The notes: a model not told the origin generated them from the sequence alone. A stretch of 53,770 bases of DNA from Prosthecobacter sp. (GCF_020439865.1 NZ_JAGRPF010000078.1:1-53770), one strand, 5' to 3'; positions 33,798 through 42,582 are shown, numbered from the stretch's first letter. Made by a program: numbers and translations.

Positions 33798-35723
33798 TCA
33801 AAAGGCGTATCTGAATTCCGCAGTGCCGAGCAGCGACTGCACCAGCGTTTCCAAGCCAAGCTCGCGCTTCAATTCCTCGGCATCGCTGAGTTCCTCCATG
33901 GTGGGTTCGCGGCCAAGCACGGTGCGATAAACGCTCTTCACATCCTTGCCGATCTTGTTCGCGATCTCGGCTGACAGTTCTTCCACCATTGGGTTGTTCA
34001 TGAAGAACAGCGCCTGCGGGGCGACGGTGGTGACGTCGCGCTGGCCTTTGATCTGCGTGGGGCCAGGGAAATCGAAGGTGCTGAAGAGTTCGGGGGTGTT
34101 GTCGCGAATGACGGGCAGATAGATCGTGCGGTAGTTGTCCTCGGTGCTTAGCAGACTGCGAGTGATGCCGTGCCGGCCTTTGCCGCCTGTTCCTGCAATG
34201 GGAATGCCCTCCGGTCGGTCGAAACTGAGCCTTCCGGCGAGTTGCAGCAGCGTGTCGCGCAGCGGTTCGAGTTCGAGGCGCTTGGGGTTCTGGCGCCAGC
34301 GCAGTTTGTTCGCGGCATCGGGATGCTCGGGATTGCCGGTGGTGGCGAGCCGGTAGGTGCGGCTGAGCATCATCGTGCGAATCATCTTCTTCACGCTCCA
34401 GCCACCTTCGACAAAGCGAATGGCGAGATGATCGAGCAGTTCGGGATGCGTGGGATCACTGCCGGTGATGCCGAAGTCATCCACTGTGCGCACGATGCCT
34501 TCGCCAAACAGATGCTGCCAGATGCGGTTCACCATGACGCGCGAGGTGAGGGGATGCGTGTTCTGCGTCATCCATTGGGCCAGTTCGAGCCGTCCGGAGG
34601 ACTTGGCCGGAATCTTCGGCAACGGTGGCAGCGCGGGCATTTTCATCTCACCACGACCCGGCGCGGCCTCGCGATCATACGGATCGCCGCCGACAGCGAG
34701 TTCACAGTTCTGGACGTCGCCTTCGACCACTCCCATACAGAAGTGAGGATCCCAGTCGTAGTGGATCGTTTCCTTCGGATTGCCGAGTCCTCGGAGATCA
34801 TCCATCGAATGCAGGCCTGTTGGCAACTGGCTTGGCGGGCCGACCGACTCGTCGAGCGTGGTGGGGAGATCAACGAGCGCCTCCGCACTGACATAACCGC
34901 CACCATAGCCCTCATTGCGGTTGGGCGTTCCACTAAGCGTGACACTGCTGTAAAAGATGCCGGCCAGCGCATAGTAGTCCTTCTGGCTCACCGGTTCTGT
35001 CTTGTGATCGTGGCAGCGTGCACAGGCGAGGGTGAGGCCGAGGAAGGCGCGAGAAACGACGTCGATCTGATCATCGACTCGGTCGAGCACGAACTGCTCA
35101 TAGCTCCCTTCTTGAACATTCACACTGCCGAGCGCGAGCATGCCGGTGCCGACGATTTGATCGCGGCGTTGCAACACCGTCGTCGCCGGAAGCAGGTCAC
35201 CTGCAAGTTGTTCAGCCACGAAGCGGTTGTAGGGTTTGTCACTGTTGAGTGAATCGATCACCCAGTCGCGGTAACGCGCGGCATACAGGAACGGTGCGTT
35301 CCAGACGCGGCCCACGCTGTCCGCGTAGCGCACGACGTCCAGCCAGTGCCGAGCCCAGCGCTCGCCGAAGCGTTCGGACTGAAGATAGGCGTCCACCACC
35401 TTGGCGAAGGCGAGATCATCCGGCGCTGCATCACGCACGAAGCGCTCCACCTCGTCCTGCGTCGGCGGCAGGCCGAGCAGATCAAAGGACGCCCGGCGAA
35501 TGAGCGTTACGCGCGAGGCATCACCGATGGGATGCAGGTTGTCCTTTTCCAAACGAGACAGGATAAAACGATCGATGTCGTCCTTCGGCCATGCGGCGTC
35601 TTTGACCGCAGGAACCGGATGCCGTTGGATGCGCTGGTAGGACCAGGGTGTGGGATTGTCGTATTCCTCGCCGCGTGTCAGCGAGGCGAACAGCAGGAGC
35701 AAGGGCAGGCAGACGTGTTTCAT
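33798..35723 (-). CDS. DUF1549/DUF1553 family cytochrome-like protein
   Basis: The 641-residue protein has a signal peptide (1-18, LTRGEE). DUF1549 spans about residues 45-260, starting DDIDRFILSRLEK and containing RRASFDLLGLPP and a c-type haem motif CARCHDHK (Cys234, Cys237, His238). DUF1553 covers about 375-635 (LAQWMTQNTHPLTSRVMVNRIW, then LDHLAIRFVEGGWSVKKMIR). The N-terminal PSCyt1 haem domain of longer relatives is absent, so this is a short form. It is the usual partner of DUF1501, whose gene starts 3 bases downstream; the lyase gene ends 4 bases upstream, suggesting co-expression with polysaccharide breakdown. Confidence 0.92.
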   Translation of the reverse strand: MKHVCLPLLLLFASLTRGEEYDNPTPWSYQRIQRHPVPAVKDAAWPKDDIDRFILSRLEKDNLHPIGDASRVTLIRRASFDLLGLPPTQDEVERFVRDAAPDDLAFAKVVDAYLQSERFGERWARHWLDVVRYADSVGRVWNAPFLYAARYRDWVIDSLNSDKPYNRFVAEQLAGDLLPATTVLQRRDQIVGTGMLALGSVNVQEGSYEQFVLDRVDDQIDVVSRAFLGLTLACARCHDHKTEPVSQKDYYALAGIFYSSVTLSGTPNRNEGYGGGYVSAEALVDLPTTLDESVGPPSQLPTGLHSMDDLRGLGNPKETIHYDWDPHFCMGVVEGDVQNCELAVGGDPYDREAAPGRGEMKMPALPPLPKIPAKSSGRLELAQWMTQNTHPLTSRVMVNRIWQHLFGEGIVRTVDDFGITGSDPTHPELLDHLAIRFVEGGWSVKKMIRTMMLSRTYRLATTGNPEHPDAANKLRWRQNPKRLELEPLRDTLLQLAGRLSFDRPEGIPIAGTGGKGRHGITRSLLSTEDNYRTIYLPVIRDNTPELFSTFDFPGPTQIKGQRDVTTVAPQALFFMNNPMVEELSAEIANKIGKDVKSVYRTVLGREPTMEELSDAEELKRELGLETLVQSLLGTAEFRYAF

Positions 35724-35727
35724 CGTC

Positions 35728-37245
35728 TTATCGAGGTTGAGTTTTCAGCCACACGCTGAGCGCCTTCACGTTTTCGATGAAGTCGAGGCTGTAGATCACG
35801 CCACCAGCGGGGTTGGTCTTCTTGCCACTGGCATCACGCATCCACCCGCGTTCGTCGTCGGTGGCGACCCATGAACCGTTCGGCTTTTGTTCGGCGAGGA
35901 TGGTCTGGATGTCTTTCTCGGTGGGCGGGGAGGACCAGCGTTCGAGTTCGACGCGGGGAAAGACGACCGGTTCGCCGCGTGAGAGCTTGCTGCCTGCGGC
36001 TTGGATGGCATCGAGTTCGCTGTCCCATTTCCAGCCGTAGTTCGACGACGCTTTTTTGTCGGAGTAGGTGAGTTCGAAGCCCTTGCCACCTTCGCCGCGT
36101 TCGAAGTAGAGCGGTTTGTTGGTCTGCAGCTCATAGTAGCGGGCGATGCGTCCATCGGGCAGCAGCGACTTGCGGAGGTAGGCCAGGGCGGGCGGGATCG
36201 GATCGAGGTATTTCTTGTCACCCGTGGCGGCGGCGAGTTTCAGCAGCGCCCACATGGCCGACTGGGACTCACGACCGCAGATGGCGCTTGGTTCAAAGGC
36301 ACGGCTCCAGGCGGGATGCATTTCAGCGTCGTATTGCTGTGCCCAGGCAGGCTGCGGATCGGGCATCTGCGCGAGGCGGAGGAAATCGCCGCCGCGTTTG
36401 GCTGCATCGAGGTATTTCTGATCACCGCGAAGTTCCCAGGCGAGCAGCAGCGTGCTCATGAGCGTGGCATGCGTGTTGTCGTTGAGCACGTAGCAGCCGG
36501 TGAAGTCCTTCGGCCACTTGCGTGGCCAGTCGGCGGGATAGCTTCCGGCTTTGATGGGAAACTTGTCCGCAGGCGGTGGCGAGGTGGGCCACGTGTCAAA
36601 CAGCGCGCTCCAGCCTCCGGCCGGATACTGCGTGCGCATGATGGCCTCCAGCGCGTAATCGGCCGCCTCCTTGATTTCAGCGTCCTTGCCCCCGAGCGCG
36701 TGATCGACACGCACGAGCAGGCGTGTGGCAGCCTGCGTCACATCGTCGTCCACCGTGGAGTAGTTCGTGTCCTTGTATTCGCGCTGCCGCCAGATGTGCC
36801 ATCCGGCCTCGCTCTGCGGGATTTTCTTCCGGTTGATGAGCTTGCCGTCGGTATCGCGACGATACAGCCACTTCTCGCGATTCTTTGCGTCAAAGTGCCC
36901 CGAATAGTCCCATCCGCCCGAAGCGAGTTGCGTACGAGACACCGCATGCGCAGCCTCGACGGCGGCCTTCAGGCAGTCCTTGTCCTTCGTCGCCTCGTAA
37001 GCATCCAGCATCGCCATGCCGACCGCAGGCGTGCCCGGCGGCTGAATCCAGATCGTGTCCGCATCCGGAATGCCCTCAGCTTCGCGAAGCGTGAAGTCCG
37101 CGCTGTAGCGATAGACGTAGCCGCCGTGCGCTGCCGCGCGAGAATGGTAGAAAGAGACGGCTTTCGTCAAAGCCGAACTTACTTCTCCAGGCGAGACCGC
37201 ACCGGCTTGTAGTGCTAGCGACAGAAAGATAAGGGCGCGATGCAT
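35728..37245 (-). CDS. Pectate lyase-like protein (PL10 family), exported
   Basis: Start ATG 37245 (MHRALIFLS) gives a signal peptide and 505 residues; the in-frame ATG at 37278 would add an uncharged lead that spoils it. Features of polysaccharide lyase family 10 (pectic acid lyase) are visible: alpha/alpha-toroid helices with GGWDYSGHFD, TGCYVLNDNTHATLM, and the highly typical AWAQQYDAEMHPAWSRAFEPSAI block near 305-330 with its catalytic Arg/Asp neighbourhood. It would cleave polygalacturonate or a similar uronate polymer outside the cytoplasm by beta-elimination with Ca2+. Two genes encoding DUF1553 and DUF1501 proteins follow in the same operon. Confidence 0.85.
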   Translation of the reverse strand: MHRALIFLSLALQAGAVSPGEVSSALTKAVSFYHSRAAAHGGYVYRYSADFTLREAEGIPDADTIWIQPPGTPAVGMAMLDAYEATKDKDCLKAAVEAAHAVSRTQLASGGWDYSGHFDAKNREKWLYRRDTDGKLINRKKIPQSEAGWHIWRQREYKDTNYSTVDDDVTQAATRLLVRVDHALGGKDAEIKEAADYALEAIMRTQYPAGGWSALFDTWPTSPPPADKFPIKAGSYPADWPRKWPKDFTGCYVLNDNTHATLMSTLLLAWELRGDQKYLDAAKRGGDFLRLAQMPDPQPAWAQQYDAEMHPAWSRAFEPSAICGRESQSAMWALLKLAAATGDKKYLDPIPPALAYLRKSLLPDGRIARYYELQTNKPLYFERGEGGKGFELTYSDKKASSNYGWKWDSELDAIQAAGSKLSRGEPVVFPRVELERWSSPPTEKDIQTILAEQKPNGSWVATDDERGWMRDASGKKTNPAGGVIYSLDFIENVKALSVWLKTQPR

Positions 37246-37305
37246 GAGCGTGAGGTGGGCCTCCCGGGGTTCAATCATTTGAAGTGGTTGCAGTGAAGCC
37301 GCTGC

Positions 37306-38985
37306 CTATTTCGTGGCAATGCCCACATTCTTGTTCCCGTTGTCACGCACGGCATCGACCGTGTTGTGCAGGGCCTTGAGAGGGACGTCGTCGTCGCCGG
37401 TGACTTCGATGCGGGCGCCGGGGTGGTCGGGGAGGAATGTGCTCAGATGACCACGGAGGCGGCCCATGGCGACTTCTTCGTCACCGACCATCACGACATC
37501 GCCGTTCTTGATGACTTTGAGGGTGATGGTCTCACCGGAAGAGGTAGAGCGGTCGCCATCGCGGGCACCGGTCTTGCGTGAGCCTTCACCTTCGCGGCCT
37601 CCTGTGCGGGGCTTGTCGCCTTCGCGTTCACCGGTGCGGGGACGATCTCCATCGCGCATGCCGGTTTTCTTGGCACCATCGCCTTCGCGGGTTCCGGTGC
37701 GTGGTTTGTCACCGTCACCTTCGCCCGTCTTCCGGGCGCCGTCGCCGTCACGCATGCCAGGCTTGCGGGCTCCGTCGCCTTCGCGTTCGGCAGACTTTCT
37801 CGCGCCGTCGCCTTCGCGCTCAGCAGACTTTCTCGCACCATCACCCTCGCGCATACCGGGCTTCTTCTCGCCGCCTTCGCGTTCACCCGTGGCGGGTTTG
37901 CCGGTTTCGGCGCTGCGAGGGGTTTCGCCACCGCGGACCTTCGGCGGAACTTCTTTTTCCGCCGCACGTGCGGTGGTGAAGGAGTAGCAGACGAGGGTGC
38001 CGAGCGTGAGGACGAGCAGGGCCTGAAGAACGGGCTGACGGGTGGTTGGAGTGGCGATCATGAGGATGCGTTGACGCAGGGTGGGATGGTTGCGCACGCA
38101 TGGAGCCAACCCTGCGATGGCCGGTGGTGCGAAGAAGGTTTCCTGAATGCGGAGAAGCGTGTGTCCGTAGTCGAGGCGCTCGGATGGCGCGAGGATCTCC
38201 AGCGCACCGGCGTCGCAACGCAGCTCGCGGTCGGCCTGGAAGCGCGAGACGACGAACCAGACGAGCGGATTGAACCAATGCAGCGCCTGCACGGCGGTGG
38301 CGACCCAGTTCCAGAGCAAATCGCGCTGCCGCACATGCAGCAATTCGTGCAGCACGACATGCTTGAGACTGCTCTCGTCGAAACGTGTGTCCCAATCCTC
38401 CGGCAGCAGCAGTTTCGGCTGGCGAATGCCCACCATGGCAGGCGTGGTGCCCGCTGGCATGAGGACGACGCTCACCGCCTTTTTCACCCCGGCCTTGTGA
38501 GAAAGGCTGGCCACGAGTGCGCGCAGAAGCGGTTGGCTGGCCCGAGGACGGCGGCGGAGCAGGGCGTTGAAGCGCTGCTGGCGGATGAAGGCGATCGCAA
38601 ACACCGCAGCCACGCCGACGAGCCACGTCACCAAGAGGACCTGGGTGAGGGTGAAGGCTGAAGAAGGCTTCGAGGCTGAACTCGCGATCGACGGCTCGAC
38701 GGGCGATACGACAGGCGTCGAGGGCGCCATGAATTCGATTGGCGTGACTGCAGCAGGCGTCGCAACAGCGGCGTTATCCTTTTGCAGCCAGGAACCCAGG
38801 CCGAATCCAGCGGGGATGAAGGCCGGGAGCATCAGCTTCGCGCCGACCAGCATCCATAGGCCGATGCGCCATGCGGGGCTGAGGCGCGTGCCGAGCATCA
38901 TGCGCAGGCCGAGCACGGCGAGGATGAGGATGCTGGCTTCCACGGAGGTGCGGAGCAGCCAATGAAGGAGGACGTCGGAGTTCAT
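37306..38985 (-). CDS. M56 (BlaR1/MecR1-type) membrane peptidase with repeat linker and ExbD-like C-terminus
   Basis: The 559-residue protein has four membrane segments (about 15-32, 40-62, 113-134, 320-337) and the M56 zinc motif HELLH at 213-217 (Glu214 catalytic), with a downstream RELRCDAGAL supplying the third ligand region. The extracytoplasmic side has no penicillin-binding domain. Instead residues 368-480 hold about ten charged repeats (GDGARK-type), and 484-559 resemble the periplasmic domain of ExbD/TolR (VIKNGDVVMV, IEVTGDDDVPLKALHNTVDAVRD). It would sense an envelope signal and trigger cleavage of the BlaI repressor, encoded 13 bases upstream. The ligand is unknown. Confidence 0.88.
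   Translation of the reverse strand: MNSDVLLHWLLRTSVEASILILAVLGLRMMLGTRLSPAWRIGLWMLVGAKLMLPAFIPAGFGLGSWLQKDNAAVATPAAVTPIEFMAPSTPVVSPVEPSIASSASKPSSAFTLTQVLLVTWLVGVAAVFAIAFIRQQRFNALLRRRPRASQPLLRALVASLSHKAGVKKAVSVVLMPAGTTPAMVGIRQPKLLLPEDWDTRFDESSLKHVVLHELLHVRQRDLLWNWVATAVQALHWFNPLVWFVVSRFQADRELRCDAGALEILAPSERLDYGHTLLRIQETFFAPPAIAGLAPCVRNHPTLRQRILMIATPTTRQPVLQALLVLTLGTLVCYSFTTARAAEKEVPPKVRGGETPRSAETGKPATGEREGGEKKPGMREGDGARKSAEREGDGARKSAEREGDGARKPGMRDGDGARKTGEGDGDKPRTGTREGDGAKKTGMRDGDRPRTGEREGDKPRTGGREGEGSRKTGARDGDRSTSSGETITLKVIKNGDVVMVGDEEVAMGRLRGHLSTFLPDHPGARIEVTGDDDVPLKALHNTVDAVRDNGNKNVGIATK
37546..37884 (-). repeat. In-frame degenerate 30-33 base tandem repeat
   Basis: About ten copies of a 10-11-codon unit encode EREGDGARKSA-like peptides; three near-identical copies lie at the 5' side on the coding strand. 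The unit changes gradually to GDKPRTG and GDRPRTG forms. All copies stay in frame, so it serves as a highly charged spacer between the membrane peptidase and the ExbD-like domain, and copy number may vary between strains by slippage. Confidence 0.85.
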
Positions 38986-38998
38986 CGCGGGTGGTCGG

Positions 38999-39403
38999 TT
39001 ACTTTTTCAGTTTCTTCTCAGCTTGGGCGAGCACTTCACGAAGGGCGGCCAGATCGTCTTTCGAGACTTCTTCGCGTTCCATGAGCCCGGCGACGAAAGG
39101 CGTGAGGCGGCCGTTGAAGACGCGGTCGAGAAAACTGACGCTTTCCTCGTGCTGGCACTGGTCCTGGGCCACGGCCGGCGTATAGCGAAACTCGCGGCCC
39201 ACAGCTTCGACGGCGAGCGCACCTTTGTCGGCGAGGCGGCGGATGAGACTCTGCACCGTGCGCGGCTTCCAGTGCAGGCGGCCTTCGAGTTCCTTCACCA
39301 CCTCGGCGAGGGTGCTGGTGCCGCGGTGCCAGAAGACATTCATGACCGTCCATTCGGCGTCTGAAATCTTCGGGGCGAGGGGAGTGGGAGCGTGGCGGGC
39401 CAT
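38999..39403 (-). CDS. BlaI/MecI/CopY family transcriptional repressor
   Basis: Start ATG 39403 (MARHAPTPLAPK) gives 134 residues, normal for the family; a longer frame would read through the operators. The winged helix is clear: ISDAEWTVMNVFW (helix 1), TLAEVVKEL, WKPRTVQSLIRRLADKGAL (recognition helix) and GREFRYTP (wing). The C-terminal dimerisation region has no obvious extra domain. It should repress its own operon through the two dyads just upstream and be inactivated by proteolysis by the M56 protein encoded 13 bases downstream. The operon also carries the lyase and DUF1553/DUF1501 genes. Confidence 0.92.
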   Translation of the reverse strand: MARHAPTPLAPKISDAEWTVMNVFWHRGTSTLAEVVKELEGRLHWKPRTVQSLIRRLADKGALAVEAVGREFRYTPAVAQDQCQHEESVSFLDRVFNGRLTPFVAGLMEREEVSKDDLAALREVLAQAEKKLKK

Positions 39404-39408
39404 GACTT

Positions 39409-39426
39409 GGATTACAAATGTGATCC
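39409..39426. promoter_or_regulatory. BlaI-type operator, proximal copy
   Basis: The dyad GGATTAC-AAAT-GTGATCC has 7-base arms with one mismatch. It lies 5 bases before the blaI start codon on the minus strand, so a bound repressor would block transcription or early elongation of its own gene. Confidence 0.75.
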
Positions 39427-39428
39427 TA

Positions 39429-39446
39429 GGATTACGCATGTAATCC
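39429..39446. promoter_or_regulatory. BlaI-type operator, distal copy
   Basis: A perfect dyad GGATTAC-GCAT-GTAATCC, 20 bases (two helical turns) from the proximal copy, so two repressor dimers could bind the same DNA face. It contains the TTACNNNNGTAA core, close to the TACANNTGTA core known for BlaI/MecI operators. It may also affect murA, which starts 97 bases away on the other strand. Confidence 0.75.
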
Positions 39447-39542
39447 AAATGGCAAGAACTTTTTTCAAGCCACTCATCCGAAGGCTGTAAATCGAAGAAG
39501 CGCTTGCCACTGTGGCTTTCCGCAGCACAGAGCACCCGACAC

Positions 39543-40811
39543 ATGGAAAAACTCATCGTTCACGGCGGTGCGCCCCTCAAAGGTCGCATCAACATCAGCG
39601 GCTCAAAAAACTCTTCGCTGCCCATTCTCGCGGCCACGCTGCTGACCAAGGACACCTGCACCATCCGCCGTGTGCCCGACCTGAGCGACACGAACTACAT
39701 GGTACGCATTCTTGGCGAACTCGGTGCCGAGGTGGAACGTGCCAGCGGTGTCGTGGTGGTGAAGGCGGAGAAGATCAAGTCGGTCGCGCCCTATGACCTC
39801 GTGCGCAAAATGCGCGCATCCATCTGCGTGCTCGGACCGCTCACCGGACGTCTGAAAAAGTGCCAGGTCTCGCTGCCTGGTGGTTGTGTTATCGGCGACC
39901 GTCCGGTCGATCTGCATCTCAAAGGCCTCGAAGCGCTCGGCGCGCAGGTCACCGTCGATGGCGGTGACATCAGTGTGAATGCCAAAAAGGGCTTCAAAGG
40001 CGGTCAGATGAATCTCATGGGCAAACACGGCTCCACCGTTCTCGGCACCGACAACGTCATGATGGCTGCTGTGCTGGCCAAAGGCACCACGATCATCGAA
40101 GGCGCGGCCGCCGAACCCGAGGTGGAAGACCTCGCGAATTTCCTCATCAAGATGGGCGCGAAGATTCAAGGCGCGGGCACAAACCGGATCGTGATCGAAG
40201 GTGTGAAGGAACTGCATGGAGCCGAACACACGGTCATTCCCGACCGCATTGAAGCGGGCACCTTCCTCGTCGCTGGAGCGATGCTCGGCGATGGCGTGAC
40301 TTTGAAGCGAGTCATGCCGGAGCACATGAAGTCGGTGACCGATGCCATGATCAAATGCGGCTTCCCGCTGGAGATCACGAAAGACAGCATCACGGTCCGG
40401 CCAAATCCGAACGCGAAAGGATTCGATCTCACGACGCTCTGCTATCCCGGTTTTCCCACTGACATGCAGGCGCAGTTCTGTGCGCTCGCCTGCGTGATCA
40501 ACGACTCCAGTTCGATCACCGAGACCATTTTCCCCCAGCGGTTCATGCATGCTGCCGAAATGAAGCGCATGGGAGCCAACATCGAGATTCAGAACGCCAC
40601 CGCCAGAATCCGCGGTGGCGCCAAACTCAAGGGCGCGCCCGTGATGGCCTCCGATCTGCGTGCGTCAGCGGCGCTCGTGCTCGCCGGCCTCGTGGCCGAA
40701 GGCAGCACGGAGATCAAGCGCCTCTATCACATCGACCGCGGCTATGAACATCTCGACGACAAACTCGCCGCACTCGGCGCCCGAGTCGAGCGTGCTCAGG
40801 ATCGTTCCTAG
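39543..40811 (+). CDS. murA: UDP-N-acetylglucosamine 1-carboxyvinyltransferase
   Basis: Start ATG 39543 (MEKLIVHGG), 422 residues, normal for MurA. It catalyses the first committed step of peptidoglycan synthesis, transfer of enolpyruvate from PEP to UDP-GlcNAc, in the cytoplasm. Lys22 in SGSKNSSLP and the active-site Cys115 in LPGGCVIGDRPVDLH are at the classical positions, so the enzyme should be fosfomycin-sensitive. Inside-out alpha/beta barrel repeats such as GTDNVMMAAVLAKGTTIIEGAAAEPEV are complete. Its TAG stop shares the palindrome CTAG (40808-40811) with the stop of the convergent LysR gene. Confidence 0.97.
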   Translation: MEKLIVHGGAPLKGRINISGSKNSSLPILAATLLTKDTCTIRRVPDLSDTNYMVRILGELGAEVERASGVVVVKAEKIKSVAPYDLVRKMRASICVLGPLTGRLKKCQVSLPGGCVIGDRPVDLHLKGLEALGAQVTVDGGDISVNAKKGFKGGQMNLMGKHGSTVLGTDNVMMAAVLAKGTTIIEGAAAEPEVEDLANFLIKMGAKIQGAGTNRIVIEGVKELHGAEHTVIPDRIEAGTFLVAGAMLGDGVTLKRVMPEHMKSVTDAMIKCGFPLEITKDSITVRPNPNAKGFDLTTLCYPGFPTDMQAQFCALACVINDSSSITETIFPQRFMHAAEMKRMGANIEIQNATARIRGGAKLKGAPVMASDLRASAALVLAGLVAEGSTEIKRLYHIDRGYEHLDDKLAALGARVERAQDRS

Positions 40812-41683
40812 CTGTCGAGCTTCGTCATGATGACGTCGAGCAACGCCTGCGCTGCGGGCGAGAGCGGAGCGCCCTTTTGCCAGACCGCTGCGATTTGACG
40901 CTGCATTCTGGGTTCCCGGACGGGAATGGCTCGAATCGTTTTCGGCAGGTTTCCCGCTGCGAGTTGTGGCACTACCGCGAGACCCATGCCTGCGGCGACC
41001 AGGGCACGCACCGTTTCGAGCTCGCCGCTTTCACAGGCGACGCGCGGTTCAAATCCGGCTTTGCGACAGGCTTCAATCGCGGTGTCACGCGCACGTCCCT
41101 TGTAATAGATGAAGGATTCGGCGGACAACTGCTTGAGCTGGACTTCACGCTGCCGGGTGATGGCATGAGAACGTGAGGCAAGCAGCACGAAGGGTTCGGT
41201 GATGATGGTCTGCGTTTCGAACGCCGCCTTGTTCACTGGCAGTTGCAGGAAGCCGATGTCCGCCCGGCCTGACTCCACGCATTCGGCCACATGTTCGGAG
41301 CTTTCTTCGATCAACTGCAGTTCGATCCTGGCGTGCTGTCTGGCAAAGGCACGGGTTACTTCAGGCAGCAGGCACGCGCTCACACTCGGGATCGCGGCGA
41401 TGACCAACCGACCACCGCGAAGCTGCGCCACATCGGAGACCACCGCTTTCGCCGCCTCTGCCTGCGCCAGCAGGGCTTCAGCACGCGGCAGAAAGGCTTT
41501 TCCAGCGGCTGTGAGCTGGGTTTCCTTGCGTCCGCGAAGGAGAAGGGCGGTGCCGAGTTCCTCTTCGAGGTTCTTCATCTGCTGGCTCAGCGCCGGCTGC
41601 GCCATGTGCAGACGATCCGCCGCCCGCGTGAAGCTGCGCTGGCGGGCGATCTCGATGAAGTAGCCGAGCTGGTAGAGTTCCAT
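40808..41683 (-). CDS. LysR-family transcriptional regulator
   Basis: The 291-residue protein has the N-terminal winged helix of LysR regulators (YFIEIARQRSFTRAADRLHMAQPALSQQMKNLEEELG, in two halves around residue 25) and a C-terminal periplasmic-binding-protein-like sensor domain (about 90-290), with VIAAIPSVSACLLPEV and GRADIGFLQLP. It is divergent from the isomerase/dehydrogenase pair across 79 bases, so it most likely activates that operon in response to a pathway metabolite and represses itself. It lacks any obvious special domain. Confidence 0.93.
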   Translation of the reverse strand: MELYQLGYFIEIARQRSFTRAADRLHMAQPALSQQMKNLEEELGTALLLRGRKETQLTAAGKAFLPRAEALLAQAEAAKAVVSDVAQLRGGRLVIAAIPSVSACLLPEVTRAFARQHARIELQLIEESSEHVAECVESGRADIGFLQLPVNKAAFETQTIITEPFVLLASRSHAITRQREVQLKQLSAESFIYYKGRARDTAIEACRKAGFEPRVACESGELETVRALVAAGMGLAVVPQLAAGNLPKTIRAIPVREPRMQRQIAAVWQKGAPLSPAAQALLDVIMTKLDS

Positions 41684-41762
41684 GAGAAGACATCATTATT
41701 TCCAATCACTTGAATCGTAAAATCATCTTTTTCTTATCGTCGGACTCCTGCATGATCGTCCC
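41684..41762. promoter_or_regulatory. Divergent LysR control region
   Basis: This 79-base AT-richer spacer separates the LysR gene and the sugar isomerase gene. LysR regulators usually bind such regions at a T-N11-A dyad; several candidates occur and none stands out. The assignment is by position only. Confidence 0.45.
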
Positions 41763-42578
41763 ATGAGCCGCCTGTGCGTCCACACCATCACCACGAAGCC
41801 GCTGAGCCTCGAACAATGCCTCGCCGAGTTCCCGAAGCGCGGCGTGAGCGGCATCACCATCTGGCGGCAGGCGCTTGAAGGTCGCGATTTGAGCGCCGTG
41901 AAGCGCCAAACGGCCGATTCGGGCATGGAAGTGATCAGTTTGTGCCGTGGCGGCTTTTTTCCCTCCGCGACCGCGGCAGGACGCCAGGCTGCCATCGACG
42001 ACAATATGAAAGCCATTGAGCAGGCGCATGCGATTGGCGCGCCCCTCATCGTTCTGGTCTGCGGCGCGGTGCCGGGACAGCCTTTGACCGAGTCTCGCAA
42101 GCAGATCGCCGATGGCATCGCCGCTGTTTTGCCTGCGGCGGAGCAGGCCGGTGTGAGGCTGGCCATCGAACCGTTGCACCCGATGTATGCCGATGATCGC
42201 AGTGCGGTGAACACGATGCGCCAGGCGCATGAGATTTGTGATGCGCTCGGCTCGCCGAAATCGGACGGTATCGCAGTGGCCGTCTATCACGCGTGGTGGG
42301 ATCCCGAATTGAAGTCGCAGAACGATCTCGCGGGTCAAAAAGGCCGCCTGCATGCCTTTCACATCTGTGATTGGAAGACGCCGACCGCCGATCTCCTCAA
42401 CGACCGCGGCTTGATGGGCGAAGGCTGCATCGACATCCGCGAAATCAGCGACTGGGTTGATGCCACTGGCTTCACCGGCCATCGCGAGGTCGAAATCTTC
42501 TCGAACAAGTGGTGGAGCAGCGATCAAAACGACTTCCTCGACCAGATCGCCTCCAGCTACGCTCAACTCTACTCATAA
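41763..42578 (+). CDS. Sugar phosphate isomerase/epimerase-like TIM barrel protein
   Basis: The 271-residue protein belongs to the AP-endonuclease-2/xylose-isomerase-like barrel family. Metal ligands fit the family pattern: Glu in LAIEPLHP (near 140), Asp or His in VAVYHAWWDP (near 177), His in FHICDW (near 201) and Glu in HREVEIFS (near 242). Such enzymes isomerise or epimerise keto sugars and inositols (IolE, IolI, ulose epimerases). It is followed after 4 bases by a Gfo/Idh/MocA dehydrogenase, a common catabolic pair, and is controlled by the divergent LysR protein. Confidence 0.88.
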   Translation: MSRLCVHTITTKPLSLEQCLAEFPKRGVSGITIWRQALEGRDLSAVKRQTADSGMEVISLCRGGFFPSATAAGRQAAIDDNMKAIEQAHAIGAPLIVLVCGAVPGQPLTESRKQIADGIAAVLPAAEQAGVRLAIEPLHPMYADDRSAVNTMRQAHEICDALGSPKSDGIAVAVYHAWWDPELKSQNDLAGQKGRLHAFHICDWKTPTADLLNDRGLMGEGCIDIREISDWVDATGFTGHREVEIFSNKWWSSDQNDFLDQIASSYAQLYS

Positions 42579-42582
42579 CACC

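Noticed and set aside
37546..37884. Regular repeats resembling a CRISPR array
   Set aside because: Units have no unique spacers and are in frame within the M56 protein; they are a coding minisatellite.
41684..41762. A specific T-N11-A LysR box
   Set aside because: Several weak candidates occur and none has a clear dyad; only the region is annotated.
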